DNA of 64,000 nucleotides from Xanthomonas chitinilytica (GTDB lineage: Bacteria; Pseudomonadota; Gammaproteobacteria; Xanthomonadales; Xanthomonadaceae), in assembly GCF_026107455.2 (NCBI RefSeq), contig NZ_JAPCHY010000010.1, positions 124,001-188,000 on the forward strand. Direction: 5' to 3'. The number at the start of each line of letters is the position of its first letter. Position 1 is the first letter of the stretch. Both the position numbers and the translations under genes were made by a program. The notes below the pieces were generated by a model. The model was not told where the DNA came from. It worked only from the letters and a program-made list of their open reading frames with translations, and did no database searches. This document shows positions 1 to 9,594 of the stretch, in pieces.

Positions 1-3000
1 TGCTGAAGCAGGATCTACCGCCGCTGCTGCTGCTGTGGGCCGCCGGTCCGTTGCTGCTGGCCGCGCTGGTGGCCTGGCCGCTGGCGGCGCTGCGCGACAG
101 CGGCAGCCTGGCCGCGGCGATGGCGATGAGCGTGGCGGTCAGCGTCGCGTTGCTGGCGCTGTGGCGCAGCTGGCCGCTGTGGCACGAGCTCGAACGCGAC
201 GGCGGCCCGCTGGTCGCGCACTGGCAGGCACTGGCCGGCCGCGACGTGCAGTCCTGGCGCGGGCTGGGCGTGGCGGCGCTGGTGCTGCTGGCCAGCGCCA
301 CCGTGGTGCTGCCGGCCTGGCCGGGGCTGGTCGCCGATTTCGCGCGCTGGCCGCTGGCGGCGGCCTGCGTGGTCCTGGCTGCGCTGGCGCACTTCCTGCT
401 GCAGCGGGTGCAACCGGCGCCGCGGGCGGAACCGCTGCCGGAGCCGGCGTTCGACCCGTTCGCCGAGATGTCCGAGCCGTTGCCGCTGGAGCCGATCGCC
501 AACCACGAGCTGGTCCCGGCGCTGTACGAGGCCGCCCGCGGCGGCCGCGTCGACCGCGCCCTGCAGCTGCTGGAAGCCGGCGCCGACGCGCAGGCGCTGC
601 CGGCGCCGGACTGGCGCGACCAGCGCAGCCTGGCGGTGCTGGCCGCGGTGCTGCCGGACCTGCGCCTGCTGCGCGCGCTGATCGGCCGCGGCGTCGACGT
701 CAACCAGCCGCACCGCGGCATGACCCCGCTGCTGGCCGCGACCCGCGACAGCTGGCACGGCCGGCCGGAAGCGGTGATGACGCTGCTGGCCAACGGCGCC
801 GACTCGCGCGCGGCCGATGCCGACGGCAACACCCCGCTGCACCACGCCGCCCGCAGCTCCGACCCGGGCGTGGCCGCGCTGCTGCGCGACGCCGCCGCCG
901 AGGTCGATGCGCTCAACAACGACGGCCAGAGCCCGCTGGCGCTGGCCTGCCAGGCCGGCAACTGGCGCCTGGCCAGGTTCCTGCTGGAGCGTGGCGCCAA
1001 GCCCGAGCCGGCCGACGGCGTGCCGGTGCTGCTGGCCGCGGCCGGCACCGAGGAGGACGATCCGGCCGGGGTGCAGCTGCTGCTCAAGCACAAGGCACGG
1101 CTGGACGCACGCGACCGCCAGCGCCGCAGCGCGCTGCACGAGGCGGTGCAGGCCGGTCACGTGGGCATCATCGACGTGCTGCTCGATGCCGGCGCCAACC
1201 TGGAAGCGCGCGACGCGCTGGCGCGCACGCCATGGCTGGAGGCCGCCCGCCATGCCCGCGGCGACGTGCTCGAACACCTGCTGGTGCATCGCCCGGACGT
1301 GACCGCGGTGGATGTCGAAGGCCGCAACGCGGTGCTGCTGGCGTGCGCCGCCGAGCGCGTGTCGGTGGCGCTGGTGCGGCGCCTGCTGGAACTGGGCATC
1401 GCCGCCGACGCCAGCGATGCCTCCGGCCGCCGCGCGGTCGACTTCGCCGCCGGGGCCGGCCGCTGGGGCATCGTCTCGCTGCTGGACCCGGACTATCCGT
1501 TGCCGGCCGCGGTCAGCGACGTGCAGACGCAGGCCGCGGGCAGCGACGACGACGGCGGCGCCGCACCATTGCCCGACCGGCCGCCGCTGGCGCTGCTGCG
1601 CGAAGCGCTGGGCTTCGGCAATTTCGACGGCATGGCGCCGCTGGCGCGACTGTGTGCGGCCGACGAACTCGGCAGCCTGCTGCACGACCCGCAACTGGCG
1701 CTGCAGCCGGCCGCGGTGGACTGGCTGCTGGCGCAGGGCGCCGATCCCGAAGTGCTCGATGCCTGCGGCGACACCCCGATGTTCGCGCTGCTGTCGCGCG
1801 GCGTGGACGCCTTGCCGACCCTGCAGGTACTGCTGCGCCGCGGCGTTTCGCCGGCCGGCCGCGGCGGCCTGGCGCGGCTGCTCGCCGCCTGCGTGCAGCA
1901 CGACCACGCCTCGCGCGGCATGGAGCAGTTCGCGCTGGAACTGCTCGAGCGCGGCGCCGATCCGTTCGCCGCTTCCCCGGCCGGCGACCCGCCGTTGTCG
2001 CTGGCGGTGCGGCTGGGTTGGCTGAAGCTGCAGCAGTGGCTGCTGGAGCACGGCGCCGACCGCGAAGCGCGCGACAGCCACGGCATGACCGCCCTGCACC
2101 TGGCCACCGCGCTGGCGCGCGAAGCCTCGTTGAAGCTGCTGGTGCAGCAGGGTGCCTCGCCCGAGGCGCGTGCCGCCGACGGCCAGACCCCGCTGGGGGT
2201 GGCGCTGTCGATCGGCCGCCGCGACCTGGCCGACTGGCTCGACTGGCGGGTGTGGACGCTGCCGCGGCGGCCGCTGCGCGCCGCCGACGTACCGGCCGCG
2301 GCGATGGCCGGCGATGCCGACGCGGTGCGGCGCCTGATCGATCTCGGCCTGCCGGTCGACGCCACCGACGCGCAGGGCTGTACCGGCCTGCTGCGTGCGG
2401 CCGGCGGCGGCCACCTGGCCGCGGTCGACCTGCTGCTGGCCCGCGGTGCCGACCCGCAACATGCCGCCAGCAGCGGCGCCACGCCGTTGTCGGCGGCGGT
2501 GAGCATGCGCCAGACCGACATCGTCTCGGCCCTGCTCGATGCCGGCGCCCAGCTCGAACACCGCCTGCCCGGCGGCGTCACCGTACTGATGCTGGCCGCC
2601 GCGCTGGGCCTGCCGGACATCGTCGCGCGCCTGCTCACCGCCGGCGCCGACGTGCATGCCGGCGACGCGCAGCAGCTGGTGCCGTTGCACTGCGCGGCGC
2701 TGTACGGCTTCACCGCCCGCGACCGCTCGCGCCTGCTGGCGTTGCTGGACACGCTGCTGCTGGCCGGCGCCGAGCCGGATCCGGTGGCGGCCGGCTCGGT
2801 GACGCCGCTGCTGCTGCTGCTCGGCGCCCGCGCCGAGCCGGGCACCGCCTGCGACGAGCAGGTGGTGCTGGCCGGCGTGGAACGCCTGCTGGACGAGGAC
2901 GTGGCGCTGGACGTGCGCGATCCGCGCGGCTTCGGCCCGCTGCACCTGGCCGCGCTGCACGGGCTGTCGACGCTGGTGCAGTGCCTGAAGCGCGCCGGTG

Positions 3001-3143
3001 CCGACCCGGACATGCGCGATGCACTGGGCCGCACCCCGCGCGAGATCGCGGTGATGCGCGGCTTCATCGACGTCGCCGGCGAATTCGAACCGGCGCTGCC
3101 GGGCGTGGCGTCGATGGCCCGTTTCCTGCGCGACAACCGCTGA
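1..3143 (+). CDS. Ankyrin-repeat membrane protein, 5' end outside window
   Basis: The frame is open from the window edge. The first two bases, TG, followed in frame by CTG AAG CAG would fit an ATG start one base before the window, but that is inference; a TTG at 51 is an internal alternative. The visible N-terminus has three or four hydrophobic segments in the first ~140 residues (LLLLWAAGPLLL, VAVSVALLALW, LGVAALVLLASATVVLP, ACVVLAALAHFLL). After that come about 900 residues of degenerate ankyrin repeats, seen as repeated G-x-TPLHxAA, LLLxxGAD and LL-x-AGA patterns. Ankyrin repeats are protein-binding scaffolds, so this is probably an inner-membrane protein presenting a large binding surface; no catalytic domain is visible. 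It lies 283 nt upstream of mgtE on the same strand. The partner and role are unknown. Confidence 0.85.
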   Translation, partial: LKQDLPPLLLLWAAGPLLLAALVAWPLAALRDSGSLAAAMAMSVAVSVALLALWRSWPLWHELERDGGPLVAHWQALAGRDVQSWRGLGVAALVLLASATVVLPAWPGLVADFARWPLAAACVVLAALAHFLLQRVQPAPRAEPLPEPAFDPFAEMSEPLPLEPIANHELVPALYEAARGGRVDRALQLLEAGADAQALPAPDWRDQRSLAVLAAVLPDLRLLRALIGRGVDVNQPHRGMTPLLAATRDSWHGRPEAVMTLLANGADSRAADADGNTPLHHAARSSDPGVAALLRDAAAEVDALNNDGQSPLALACQAGNWRLARFLLERGAKPEPADGVPVLLAAAGTEEDDPAGVQLLLKHKARLDARDRQRRSALHEAVQAGHVGIIDVLLDAGANLEARDALARTPWLEAARHARGDVLEHLLVHRPDVTAVDVEGRNAVLLACAAERVSVALVRRLLELGIAADASDASGRRAVDFAAGAGRWGIVSLLDPDYPLPAAVSDVQTQAAGSDDDGGAAPLPDRPPLALLREALGFGNFDGMAPLARLCAADELGSLLHDPQLALQPAAVDWLLAQGADPEVLDACGDTPMFALLSRGVDALPTLQVLLRRGVSPAGRGGLARLLAACVQHDHASRGMEQFALELLERGADPFAASPAGDPPLSLAVRLGWLKLQQWLLEHGADREARDSHGMTALHLATALAREASLKLLVQQGASPEARAADGQTPLGVALSIGRRDLADWLDWRVWTLPRRPLRAADVPAAAMAGDADAVRRLIDLGLPVDATDAQGCTGLLRAAGGGHLAAVDLLLARGADPQHAASSGATPLSAAVSMRQTDIVSALLDAGAQLEHRLPGGVTVLMLAAALGLPDIVARLLTAGADVHAGDAQQLVPLHCAALYGFTARDRSRLLALLDTLLLAGAEPDPVAAGSVTPLLLLLGARAEPGTACDEQVVLAGVERLLDEDVALDVRDPRGFGPLHLAALHGLSTLVQCLKRAGADPDMRDALGRTPREIAVMRGFIDVAGEFEPALPGVASMARFLRDNR

Positions 3144-3426
3144 TCGCCGGATCTCCCGCGGGCGTCCGCCAAGCGGATGCCCGCCAAGCGTGAACGTGGA
3201 CCCCGCCGGCCAGCGCCGGAAGGTTGACCCCGTGCGCCTCCCGGTCCAGACTGCGCGCCGCTGCCGGCGCCCCTGCGCTGTCGGCAGTACACCCCTCCGG
3301 AGTCCCCGACCCATGTCCAGCGACAGTAGAAGTCGACCTTGCTCGACGCCAGCGATGGCCACCGCCTGACACGGGTCGGTTCGCCAGCGTTGGCGTCGCG
3401 CGATGCGACCCAGACAGGCGAACACG

Positions 3427-4797
3427 ATGAACCAGAAAGACCTGCTGTGCCCGGTGGCCGATGCCGCCACCCTGAGCGCGCCCCTGGCGAATTTCAACAC
3501 CGCCGATGCGGTGGAATACCTCAACACCCTGGAGCTGGCGCGCGCCGCCGACATCCTGGCCGCGCTGCCGTTGCCGCGCGCGGTGAAGATGCTCGAACAG
3601 CCCGAACTCGAGCGCGGCGGCGAGCTGGTCGCGGCGCTGCCGCCGGCCCGCGCCGCGGCGCTGCTCGGGTCGATGGCCGACGACCGCGCCACCGACATCG
3701 TCCACGAGCTGGACGAGGACGAGCGCGCACGGCTGATCCCGCTGCTGAGCGCGGAGGCGCGGCAGTCGATCCAGCAGCTGCTGGGCTACCCGGCCAACAC
3801 CGCCGGCAGCCTGATGACCACCGAGTTCGTCAGCGTGCCGGCGGACTGGACCGTCGGCCGCACCCTGCAGCACATCCGCGAGGTCGAGCGCAGCCGCGAG
3901 ACCGTCTACGCGATCTACGTGCTCGACCCGCACAGCCGCGCGCTGCTGCAGGTGGTGACCATGCGCCGGCTGATCACCGGCGCGCCGGAAGACCCGATCC
4001 TGGACGTGGCCCAGGTCAATCCGCCGGTCGCCGTCGACGCCCTGCTCGACCAGGAAGAGGTGGCGCGGCTGATCCGCCGCCACGACCTGCTGGCGATCCC
4101 GGTGGTCGACGCGCAGCGGCACGTGCTGGGCATCGTCACCGTCGACGACATCCTCGACGCGCTGATCGAGGAGTCCACCGAGGACGTGCACAAGTTCGGC
4201 GGCATGGAGGCGCTGGACAAGCCGTACATGCGCATCGGCTTCTTCGAGATGATCCGCAAGCGCGGCGGCTGGCTCAGCGTGCTGTTCCTGGGCGAGATGC
4301 TCACCGCCAGCGCGATGCAGCACTACGAGGAGGAACTGGCGCGCGCGGTGGTGCTGACGCTGTTCATCCCGCTGATCATGAGCTCGGGCGGCAACTCCGG
4401 TTCGCAGGCGACCTCGCTGCTGATCCGCAGCCTGGCGCTGCGCGAGCTGCGCCTGCGCGACTGGTGGAAGGTGGCGCTGCGCGAGCTGCCGACCGGCCTG
4501 CTGCTGGGCGGCATCCTCGGCGCGCTGGCGATCGTGCGCATCGCGGTGTGGCAGCTGGGCGGCCTGCACGACTACGGCGAGCACTGGCAGCTGCTGGCGC
4601 TGACCATCGGCGCGGCGCTGGTGGGCATCGTCACCTTCGGTTCGCTGTCCGGCTCGATGCTGCCGTTCGTGCTCAAGCGCCTGGGCTTCGACCCGGCCAG
4701 CGCCTCGGCGCCGTTCGTGGCCACGCTGGTGGACGTGACCGGGCTGGTGATCTATTTCAGCATCGCCGCGGCGATCCTCGGCGGCACGCTGCTGTAG
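3427..4797 (+). CDS. mgtE: Magnesium transporter MgtE
   Basis: A 456-aa protein of typical MgtE length (about 450 aa). An N-terminal cytosolic helical domain (about residues 15-130) is followed by a CBS-domain pair (about 135-255, ending near ILGIVTVDDILDALIEEST). A membrane domain with about five helices comes next and contains the family motif GGNSGSQATSL. MgtE is a homodimeric inner-membrane Mg2+ channel whose cytosolic domains sense Mg2+ and gate the pore. I chose the ATG at 3427 (MNQKDLLCPV) rather than the in-frame ATG at 3403, because the extra eight residues are not family-like. The 283-nt leader has no feature I can assign; I see no evidence for a Mg2+ riboswitch. Confidence 0.93.
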   Translation: MNQKDLLCPVADAATLSAPLANFNTADAVEYLNTLELARAADILAALPLPRAVKMLEQPELERGGELVAALPPARAAALLGSMADDRATDIVHELDEDERARLIPLLSAEARQSIQQLLGYPANTAGSLMTTEFVSVPADWTVGRTLQHIREVERSRETVYAIYVLDPHSRALLQVVTMRRLITGAPEDPILDVAQVNPPVAVDALLDQEEVARLIRRHDLLAIPVVDAQRHVLGIVTVDDILDALIEESTEDVHKFGGMEALDKPYMRIGFFEMIRKRGGWLSVLFLGEMLTASAMQHYEEELARAVVLTLFIPLIMSSGGNSGSQATSLLIRSLALRELRLRDWWKVALRELPTGLLLGGILGALAIVRIAVWQLGGLHDYGEHWQLLALTIGAALVGIVTFGSLSGSMLPFVLKRLGFDPASASAPFVATLVDVTGLVIYFSIAAAILGGTLL

Positions 4798-4888
4798 CCG
4801 GCGGGCATCGCCGGACTTGCGCCGGATCATGCCGCCGGCAGCGCACTGCGTGTACCGTGTGCGCAGGCGCCACAACCCGCGTTCGACC

Positions 4889-7585
4889 ATGAGCATCTAC
4901 CACCTGCAGTCCGTGTTCCGCCCGCAGTCGGTCGCCGTGATCGGCGGCAGCCCGCGCGAACGTTCGGCCGGGCGCGCGGTGGTGCGCAACCTGCGCGCAG
5001 GCGGTTTCAGCGGGCAGATCGGCTGGGTCAACCCGCGCCACGGCGAGATCGACGGCATCCGCACGGTGCGCAAGCTCGCCGACCTGGCCTGGGTGCCGGA
5101 CCTGGTGGTGATCACCGCGCCGGCGGCGATCGTGCCGCAGGTGGTGGCCGCGGCCGCCGAACGCGGCGTGGCCGCGGCCATCATCCTCACCGCCGGCCTC
5201 GGCGAGGGGCCGGGCTCGTTCGCCGCGCAGGTGGAGGCGGCCGCGCGCGCCAAGGGCCTGCGCATCCTCGGCCCGCACTGCCTGGGGGTGATCGCGCCGC
5301 ATGCGCGGCTCAACGCCAGCATCGCCGCGCACTGCCCGCAGGCCGGCGACCTGGCGCTGATCTCCGAATCCAGCGCCATCGCCGCGGCGCTGGTGGAATG
5401 GGGCGTGGCGCGCTCGGTCGGGTTCTCGGCGGTGGTGTCGCTGGGCGATGCGCTGGACGTGGATTTCGGCGACCTGCTCGACTACTTCGCCACCGACTAC
5501 CGCACCCGCGCGATCCTGCTGTACGTCGAGCACATCCGCGACGCGCGCAAGTTCATGTCCGCCGCGCGCGCCGCCGCGCGCGCCAAGCCGGTGGTGGTGG
5601 TCAAGTCCGGCCGCGACGCGAGCCCCAACCCCAATGCCGAAACCCACGTGCAGGCGCTGGCCGCCTCCGACGCGGTGTACGGCGCCGCCTTCAACCGCGC
5701 CGGCCTGCTGCGGGTGAACGCGCTGGACGAACTGTTCGCCGCGGCCGAGACCCTGGGCCGGCTGGGTACCTTCCCCGGACGCCGGTTGGCCATCCTCAGC
5801 AACGGCGGCGGCGTCGGCCGGCTGGCGGTGGACCAGCTGGCGGCGCTGGGCGGCACCCTGGCCGAACTGTCGCCGGCCACGGTGGAACGGCTGGACGCGG
5901 CGCTGCCGCAGGGCTGGTCGCGCGGCAATCCGGTGGACATCGTGGTCGACGCCGACGGCGAGCGCTATGCCGCCGCGATCGAGGCGCTGCTGTCCGACCC
6001 GGAGAACGACGCGCTGCTGGTGGTCAACGTGCCCACCGCGTTCACCTCCTCGGCCGACGCGGCGCAGGCGCTGACCCGCACCCTGGGCCTGCGCCCGCGC
6101 CACCACCGCGACAAGCCGGTGTTCGCGGTGTGGCTGGGCAACGACGACCGCGCCACCGCCACCCTCAACACCGCGCACGTGCCGACCTATGCCACCGAAG
6201 CCGACGCGGTGCGCGGCTTCCAGCATTTGGTGCGCTACCGCGAGGCGCAGGCGGCACTGATGGAGACCCCGCCCAGCCTGCCGGCCGACGTGGTGGCCGA
6301 CGCCGCCGGCGCGCGCGCGCTGGTGGAGGCGGCGCTGGCGGCCGGGCAGGCCTGGCTCGATCCGCTGGCCACCCACCAGCTGCTGGCCGCCTACGGCATC
6401 GCCTCGGCGCCGGTGCTGCACGCGCGCGATCCGCACGAGGCGATGGAACTGGCGCAGCCGCTGCTGGAGCGCGGCGCCACCGTGGCGGTGAAGATCCTGT
6501 CGGCCGACATCCCGCACAAGTCCGACGTCGACGGCGTGCGCCTGAACCTGGGCACGCTGCAGGCGGTGCACGCGGCGGCCAGTTCGATCCTGGCGCGCGC
6601 ACGCGAACTGCGCCCGCACGCGCGCATCGACGGCGTGCTGGTGCAGCCCACCGTGGTGCGGCCCAAGGCGCGCGAGCTGATCGCCGGCATCGCCGACGAT
6701 CCGACCTTCGGCCCGGTGATCGTGTTCGGCCGCGGCGGCACCGCGGTGGAGGTGATCGACGACAAGACCCTGGCATTGCCGCCGCTGGACCTGCGGCTGG
6801 CGCACGAGGTGATCGGCCGCACCCGGGTGTCGCGCATCCTCAAGGCCTACCGCGACGTGCCGGCCGCCGACGAGCGCGCGGTGGCGCTGGTGCTGGTCAA
6901 GCTGGCGCAGCTGGCCGCCGACCTGCCGGAGGTGCGCGAGCTGGACATCAACCCGCTGCTGGCCGACCGCGACGGCGTGCTGGCGCTGGACGCGCGCGTG
7001 GCCATCGCCGCGCCGCGGCGGCTGCACAAGGGCCGCGGCCACCCGCGCTTCGCGATCTTCCCGTACCCGACCGAGTGGGAGCGCAGCATCGAGCTGTCCG
7101 ACGGCGCGACCGCGTTCGTGCGGCCGGTGCGCCCGGAGGACGACGCGCTGTTCCGCGCCTTCTTCGCCCGCGTCACCGACGAGGACCTGCGGCTGCGCTT
7201 CTTCCAGTCGGTCAAGCATTTCAGCCACGAGTTCATCGCGCGCCTGACCCAGCTCGACTACGCGCGCTCGATCGCGCTGGTGGCCATCGACCCCCGCAAC
7301 GGCGAGATGCTCGGCGCGGTGCGCCTGCATGCCGACGCCGACTACGACCGCGGCGAGTACGGCATCCTGATCCGCTCCGACCTCAAGGGCCACGGCATCG
7401 GCTGGAAGCTGATGCAGATCATGATCGAGTACGCCGCCTGGCTGGGATTGAACATGGTCGAAGGCCAGGTGCTGCGCGAGAACAGCACCATGCTGGCGAT
7501 GTGCCAGAGCCTGGGCTTCAAGGTGAAGCCGGACCCGGACGACCCGACGCTGATGGACGTGACCCTGCCGGTGCGCGCCGGCTGA
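4889..7585 (+). CDS. Pat/YfiQ-like acyl-CoA synthetase-GNAT fusion, putative protein lysine acetyltransferase
   Basis: An 898-aa protein with the order of E. coli YfiQ/PatZ and Salmonella Pat. A CoA-binding Rossmann domain comes first (residues ~1-135, VAVIGGSPRE near the start). Succinyl-CoA-ligase-like flavodoxin domains follow (~140-460, SNGGGVGRL). Next are an ATP-grasp domain (~480-700, VAVKILSADIPHKSDVDGV; VFGRGGTAVEV) and a C-terminal GNAT domain (~730-898, RPVRPEDDALFRAFF; YGILIRSDLKGHGIGWKLM). In that family the synthetase part acts as an acetyl-CoA/ligand-sensing module and the GNAT domain acetylates lysines, notably of acetyl-CoA synthetase. That the synthetase part is catalytically dead here is inference. 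ATG 4889 precedes the conserved MSIYHLQSVF; the in-frame ATG at 4817 adds a low-complexity leader. Its 3' end overlaps a small antisense gene by 68 nt. Confidence 0.85.
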   Translation: MSIYHLQSVFRPQSVAVIGGSPRERSAGRAVVRNLRAGGFSGQIGWVNPRHGEIDGIRTVRKLADLAWVPDLVVITAPAAIVPQVVAAAAERGVAAAIILTAGLGEGPGSFAAQVEAAARAKGLRILGPHCLGVIAPHARLNASIAAHCPQAGDLALISESSAIAAALVEWGVARSVGFSAVVSLGDALDVDFGDLLDYFATDYRTRAILLYVEHIRDARKFMSAARAAARAKPVVVVKSGRDASPNPNAETHVQALAASDAVYGAAFNRAGLLRVNALDELFAAAETLGRLGTFPGRRLAILSNGGGVGRLAVDQLAALGGTLAELSPATVERLDAALPQGWSRGNPVDIVVDADGERYAAAIEALLSDPENDALLVVNVPTAFTSSADAAQALTRTLGLRPRHHRDKPVFAVWLGNDDRATATLNTAHVPTYATEADAVRGFQHLVRYREAQAALMETPPSLPADVVADAAGARALVEAALAAGQAWLDPLATHQLLAAYGIASAPVLHARDPHEAMELAQPLLERGATVAVKILSADIPHKSDVDGVRLNLGTLQAVHAAASSILARARELRPHARIDGVLVQPTVVRPKARELIAGIADDPTFGPVIVFGRGGTAVEVIDDKTLALPPLDLRLAHEVIGRTRVSRILKAYRDVPAADERAVALVLVKLAQLAADLPEVRELDINPLLADRDGVLALDARVAIAAPRRLHKGRGHPRFAIFPYPTEWERSIELSDGATAFVRPVRPEDDALFRAFFARVTDEDLRLRFFQSVKHFSHEFIARLTQLDYARSIALVAIDPRNGEMLGAVRLHADADYDRGEYGILIRSDLKGHGIGWKLMQIMIEYAAWLGLNMVEGQVLRENSTMLAMCQSLGFKVKPDPDDPTLMDVTLPVRAG

Positions 7586-7733
7586 GCGCGGGCGTCGCGG
7601 TGCCGGCAGGGCGACGCGGCGCATCGCGCTCCGTGCCGGGCTCGAGCGGACCGGACGGCAGGTGGCCTTCCAGGAACATCAGGCCGCGGCTGATGGCGCC
7701 GAGCTGCTGCCAGAACGTGGTTCGGGTGGTCAT
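7518..7733 (-). CDS. Small hypothetical protein divergent from LysR regulator
   Basis: A 71-aa reading frame starting MTTRTTFWQQLGAISRGLMF. It is supported by an exceptionally good ribosome-binding site, AAGCGGAGGAGCAGAC directly before the ATG. It faces the LysR gene at 7845 across a 111-bp region, a classic regulator-target layout. The N-terminal half looks amphipathic (RGLMFLEGHL); the C-terminal half is Pro/Arg/Ala-rich and runs antisense into the last 68 nt of the acyl-CoA synthetase gene. No known domain is recognised. The N-terminal part is probably the functional one, with the tail an out-of-frame read of the neighbour. Inference from the Shine-Dalgarno sequence and the layout only. 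Confidence 0.55.
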   Translation of the reverse strand: MTTRTTFWQQLGAISRGLMFLEGHLPSGPLEPGTERDAPRRPAGTATPALSRRAPAGSRPSASGRPGPASP

Positions 7734-7844
7734 GTCTGCTCCTCCGCTTGCGCATCGCTTGGACTTGAATGACATACAAGCTACGTCCATCCTCGGCACG
7801 GCAGAAGCGAGACTTGTACAAGCCAGGCTTGAGGAAAATTTGAA
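7734..7844. promoter_or_regulatory. Divergent promoter region between small gene and LysR
   Basis: This 111-bp intergenic stretch is less GC-rich than its surroundings (ACATACAAGCTACGT, GACTTGTACAAGCCAGG, GAGGAAAATTTGAA). It contains the short palindrome CTTGTACAAG at about 7813-7822, a plausible LysR site, and the GAGG ribosome-binding site of the LysR gene. No convincing -35/-10 pair could be fixed by eye. Confidence 0.4.
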
Positions 7845-8723
7845 ATGGGGCGATTGCCGCTGGAGCAGCTGGAGGCGTTCGTGTGCGCCGCGCGGCTGGG
7901 CAACCTGACGCGCGCGGCCGAGGCAATGAACCTGACCGTCAGCGCGCTGAGCCACCGCATGCGCCAGCTGGAGCAGCGGATGGGGCAGGTGCTGCTGCAG
8001 CGCGGCCCGCGCGGGGTGGCGCTGACGCTGGCCGGCCAGCGCCTGCTCGACGACGTCGGCGAGCCGCTGGACCGCATCGCCCAGGCGCTGCGCCGTCGCG
8101 CCACGGTGCCGGGCAACACGGTGACGCTGAGCCTGACCCCGTCGATGGCCAACGCCTGGCTGGTGTCGCGGCTGCCGCAGCTGGTGGCCGCGCATCCGCA
8201 GCTGAGCCTGAGCCTGCAGTCCTCCGCGCACCTGGTGGATTTCGAGCGCGAGCCGGTGGACCTGGCGTTGCGCCTGGGGCGGGGCCAGTGGCCCGGCGTG
8301 CAGGCCGAGTTCCTGTTCGACGAATGGATCTCGCCGGTGGCCAGCCCGGAGTTGCTGGCCCGGCACGGCAAGGTGCCGCTCGCGCGGCTCGCCGAGCTGC
8401 CGTTGCTGGGCGATCCGGGCGGGCGCTGGCCGCAGTGGTTCGCCCGGTTCGGCGGCGAGCCGCCGGCGCGCTACGTCGCCCACCTGGACGACAGCGAGGC
8501 GCTGCACCATGCCGCGGCCACCGGCATGGGCGTGGCGCTGGCGCGGCTGACGCTGGCGCAGCCGCTGATCGCGGCCGGCCGGCTGGTACGGCTGACCCGG
8601 CGCCGGCTCAAGCCCGACTTTGCCCACTACCTGGTGTATCCCGAACGCAGCCTGCGCCATCCCGGCGCGGTGCTGGTGTGCGACTGGCTGCGCCAGCAGG
8701 CCACACGGATGGAGGCGCCGTGA
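7845..8723 (+). CDS. LysR-family transcriptional regulator (GcvA-like)
   Basis: A 292-aa protein, the usual LysR length. The N-terminal winged helix-turn-helix (residues ~5-65) reads LEQLEAFVCAARLGNLTRAAEAMN and continues VSALSHRMRQLEQRMG. The effector-binding domain (~90-290) contains a periplasmic-binding-protein-like fold with LALRLGRGQWPG and ALHHAAATGMGVAL. The latter resembles the GcvA subgroup. The start is supported by GAGG about 11 nt upstream. It is divergent from the 71-aa gene at 7518-7733, which is its likeliest target besides itself. The effector is not predictable. An alpha/beta hydrolase follows 115 nt downstream and may be co-expressed. Confidence 0.85.
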   Translation: MGRLPLEQLEAFVCAARLGNLTRAAEAMNLTVSALSHRMRQLEQRMGQVLLQRGPRGVALTLAGQRLLDDVGEPLDRIAQALRRRATVPGNTVTLSLTPSMANAWLVSRLPQLVAAHPQLSLSLQSSAHLVDFEREPVDLALRLGRGQWPGVQAEFLFDEWISPVASPELLARHGKVPLARLAELPLLGDPGGRWPQWFARFGGEPPARYVAHLDDSEALHHAAATGMGVALARLTLAQPLIAAGRLVRLTRRRLKPDFAHYLVYPERSLRHPGAVLVCDWLRQQATRMEAP

Positions 8724-8838
8724 GCGGCCGCCGGAATTGCCGGTGGCGGCCGTGCACGGAAGGGTTTGGCGGGATGCCGGAGCCGGCCGCGATGGGGTTC
8801 CGGTCCGTTTCCACCGTCGCGGCACCGGGGCGGTACTG

Positions 8839-9540
8839 ATGCGCCAGCCGCTGCTGTTGCTGCCCGGCCTGCTCAACGACGCCGCGCTGTGGCGCCACCA
8901 GATCGCCGGGCTGGCGGACGTGGCCGACTGCCGGGTGGGCGACCTGACCGCGCACGACACGCTGCGGGCGCTGGCCGAGGGCGTGCTGGCGCAGGCGCCG
9001 CCGGCGTTCGCCCTGGCCGGGTTCTCGATGGGCGGCTACATCGCCCAGGAAATCCTGCGCATCGCCCCGGAGCGGGTAAGGCGGCTGGCCCTGCTGGATA
9101 CCTCGTACCGGCCGGATTCGCCCGAGCGCGCCGCGCAGCGCCGGGCGCAGCAGGCCAGCGTGCGCCTGCCCGGTACCTTCCACGGTTTCGGCGAGCGGCT
9201 GATGCGCAGCTACATCGACGCTTCGCGCTTGCAGGATCAGGGGCTGGTGGACAGCGTGCGGGCCATGACCACGCGCCTTGGCGCGGAGGTGTTCCTGCGC
9301 CAGAGCCGCATCGAACGGGTGGACGGCACCCGCGTGCTGCGCGACTGGCGCGGCCCGGCGCTGGTGGTCTGCGGCCAGAACGATGCGATCACGCCGCTGC
9401 CGGTCAGTCGGCAGATGGCGGCGTTGATGCCGCAGTCCACGCTGGTGGTGATCCCCGGTTGCGGACACCTGGCGCCGCTGGAAAAGCCGGAGGAGGTGAA
9501 CGCGGCGATGCGCGCCTGGCTGCAGGCGGCGGTGGATTGA
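8839..9540 (+). CDS. Alpha/beta-fold hydrolase
   Basis: A 233-aa single-domain cytosolic alpha/beta hydrolase. The nucleophile elbow is GFSMGG with Ser63, the acid probably lies in CGQNDAITP, and the catalytic histidine is in GCGHLAPLEKPEEV near the C-terminus. The opening LLLLPGLLNDAALW supplies the oxyanion-hole strand. The family includes esterases, thioesterases and C-C hydrolases, and the substrate cannot be inferred. I chose ATG 8839 because the domain begins immediately after it; upstream in-frame sequence is an out-of-frame read of the LysR 3' end and the spacer. Confidence 0.85.
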   Translation: MRQPLLLLPGLLNDAALWRHQIAGLADVADCRVGDLTAHDTLRALAEGVLAQAPPAFALAGFSMGGYIAQEILRIAPERVRRLALLDTSYRPDSPERAAQRRAQQASVRLPGTFHGFGERLMRSYIDASRLQDQGLVDSVRAMTTRLGAEVFLRQSRIERVDGTRVLRDWRGPALVVCGQNDAITPLPVSRQMAALMPQSTLVVIPGCGHLAPLEKPEEVNAAMRAWLQAAVD

Positions 9541-9550
9541 TCCATGGGCG

Positions 9551-9582
9551 GCGAACCGGCGGCTCGCAGGCGGCCGGTTCGC
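9551..9582. terminator. Hairpin between convergent genes
   Basis: A perfect 10-bp inverted repeat, GCGAACCGGC and GCCGGTTCGC, separated by 12 nt, between the stops of the hydrolase (+) and dkgB (-). There is no U-tract. It is a likely bidirectional terminator by position only. Confidence 0.45.
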
Positions 9583-9594
9583 GCAACCGCCCGC

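Noticed and set aside
3144..3426. Magnesium riboswitch upstream of mgtE
   Set aside because: No recognisable M-box elements; the leader is ordinary GC-rich sequence with only short repeats.
15..3698. A 1227-codon open frame on the minus strand opposite the ankyrin gene
   Set aside because: Its translation is runs of Arg, Gln, Ala and His without domains. It mirrors the repeated GC-rich codons of the ankyrin frame and lacks a ribosome-binding site.
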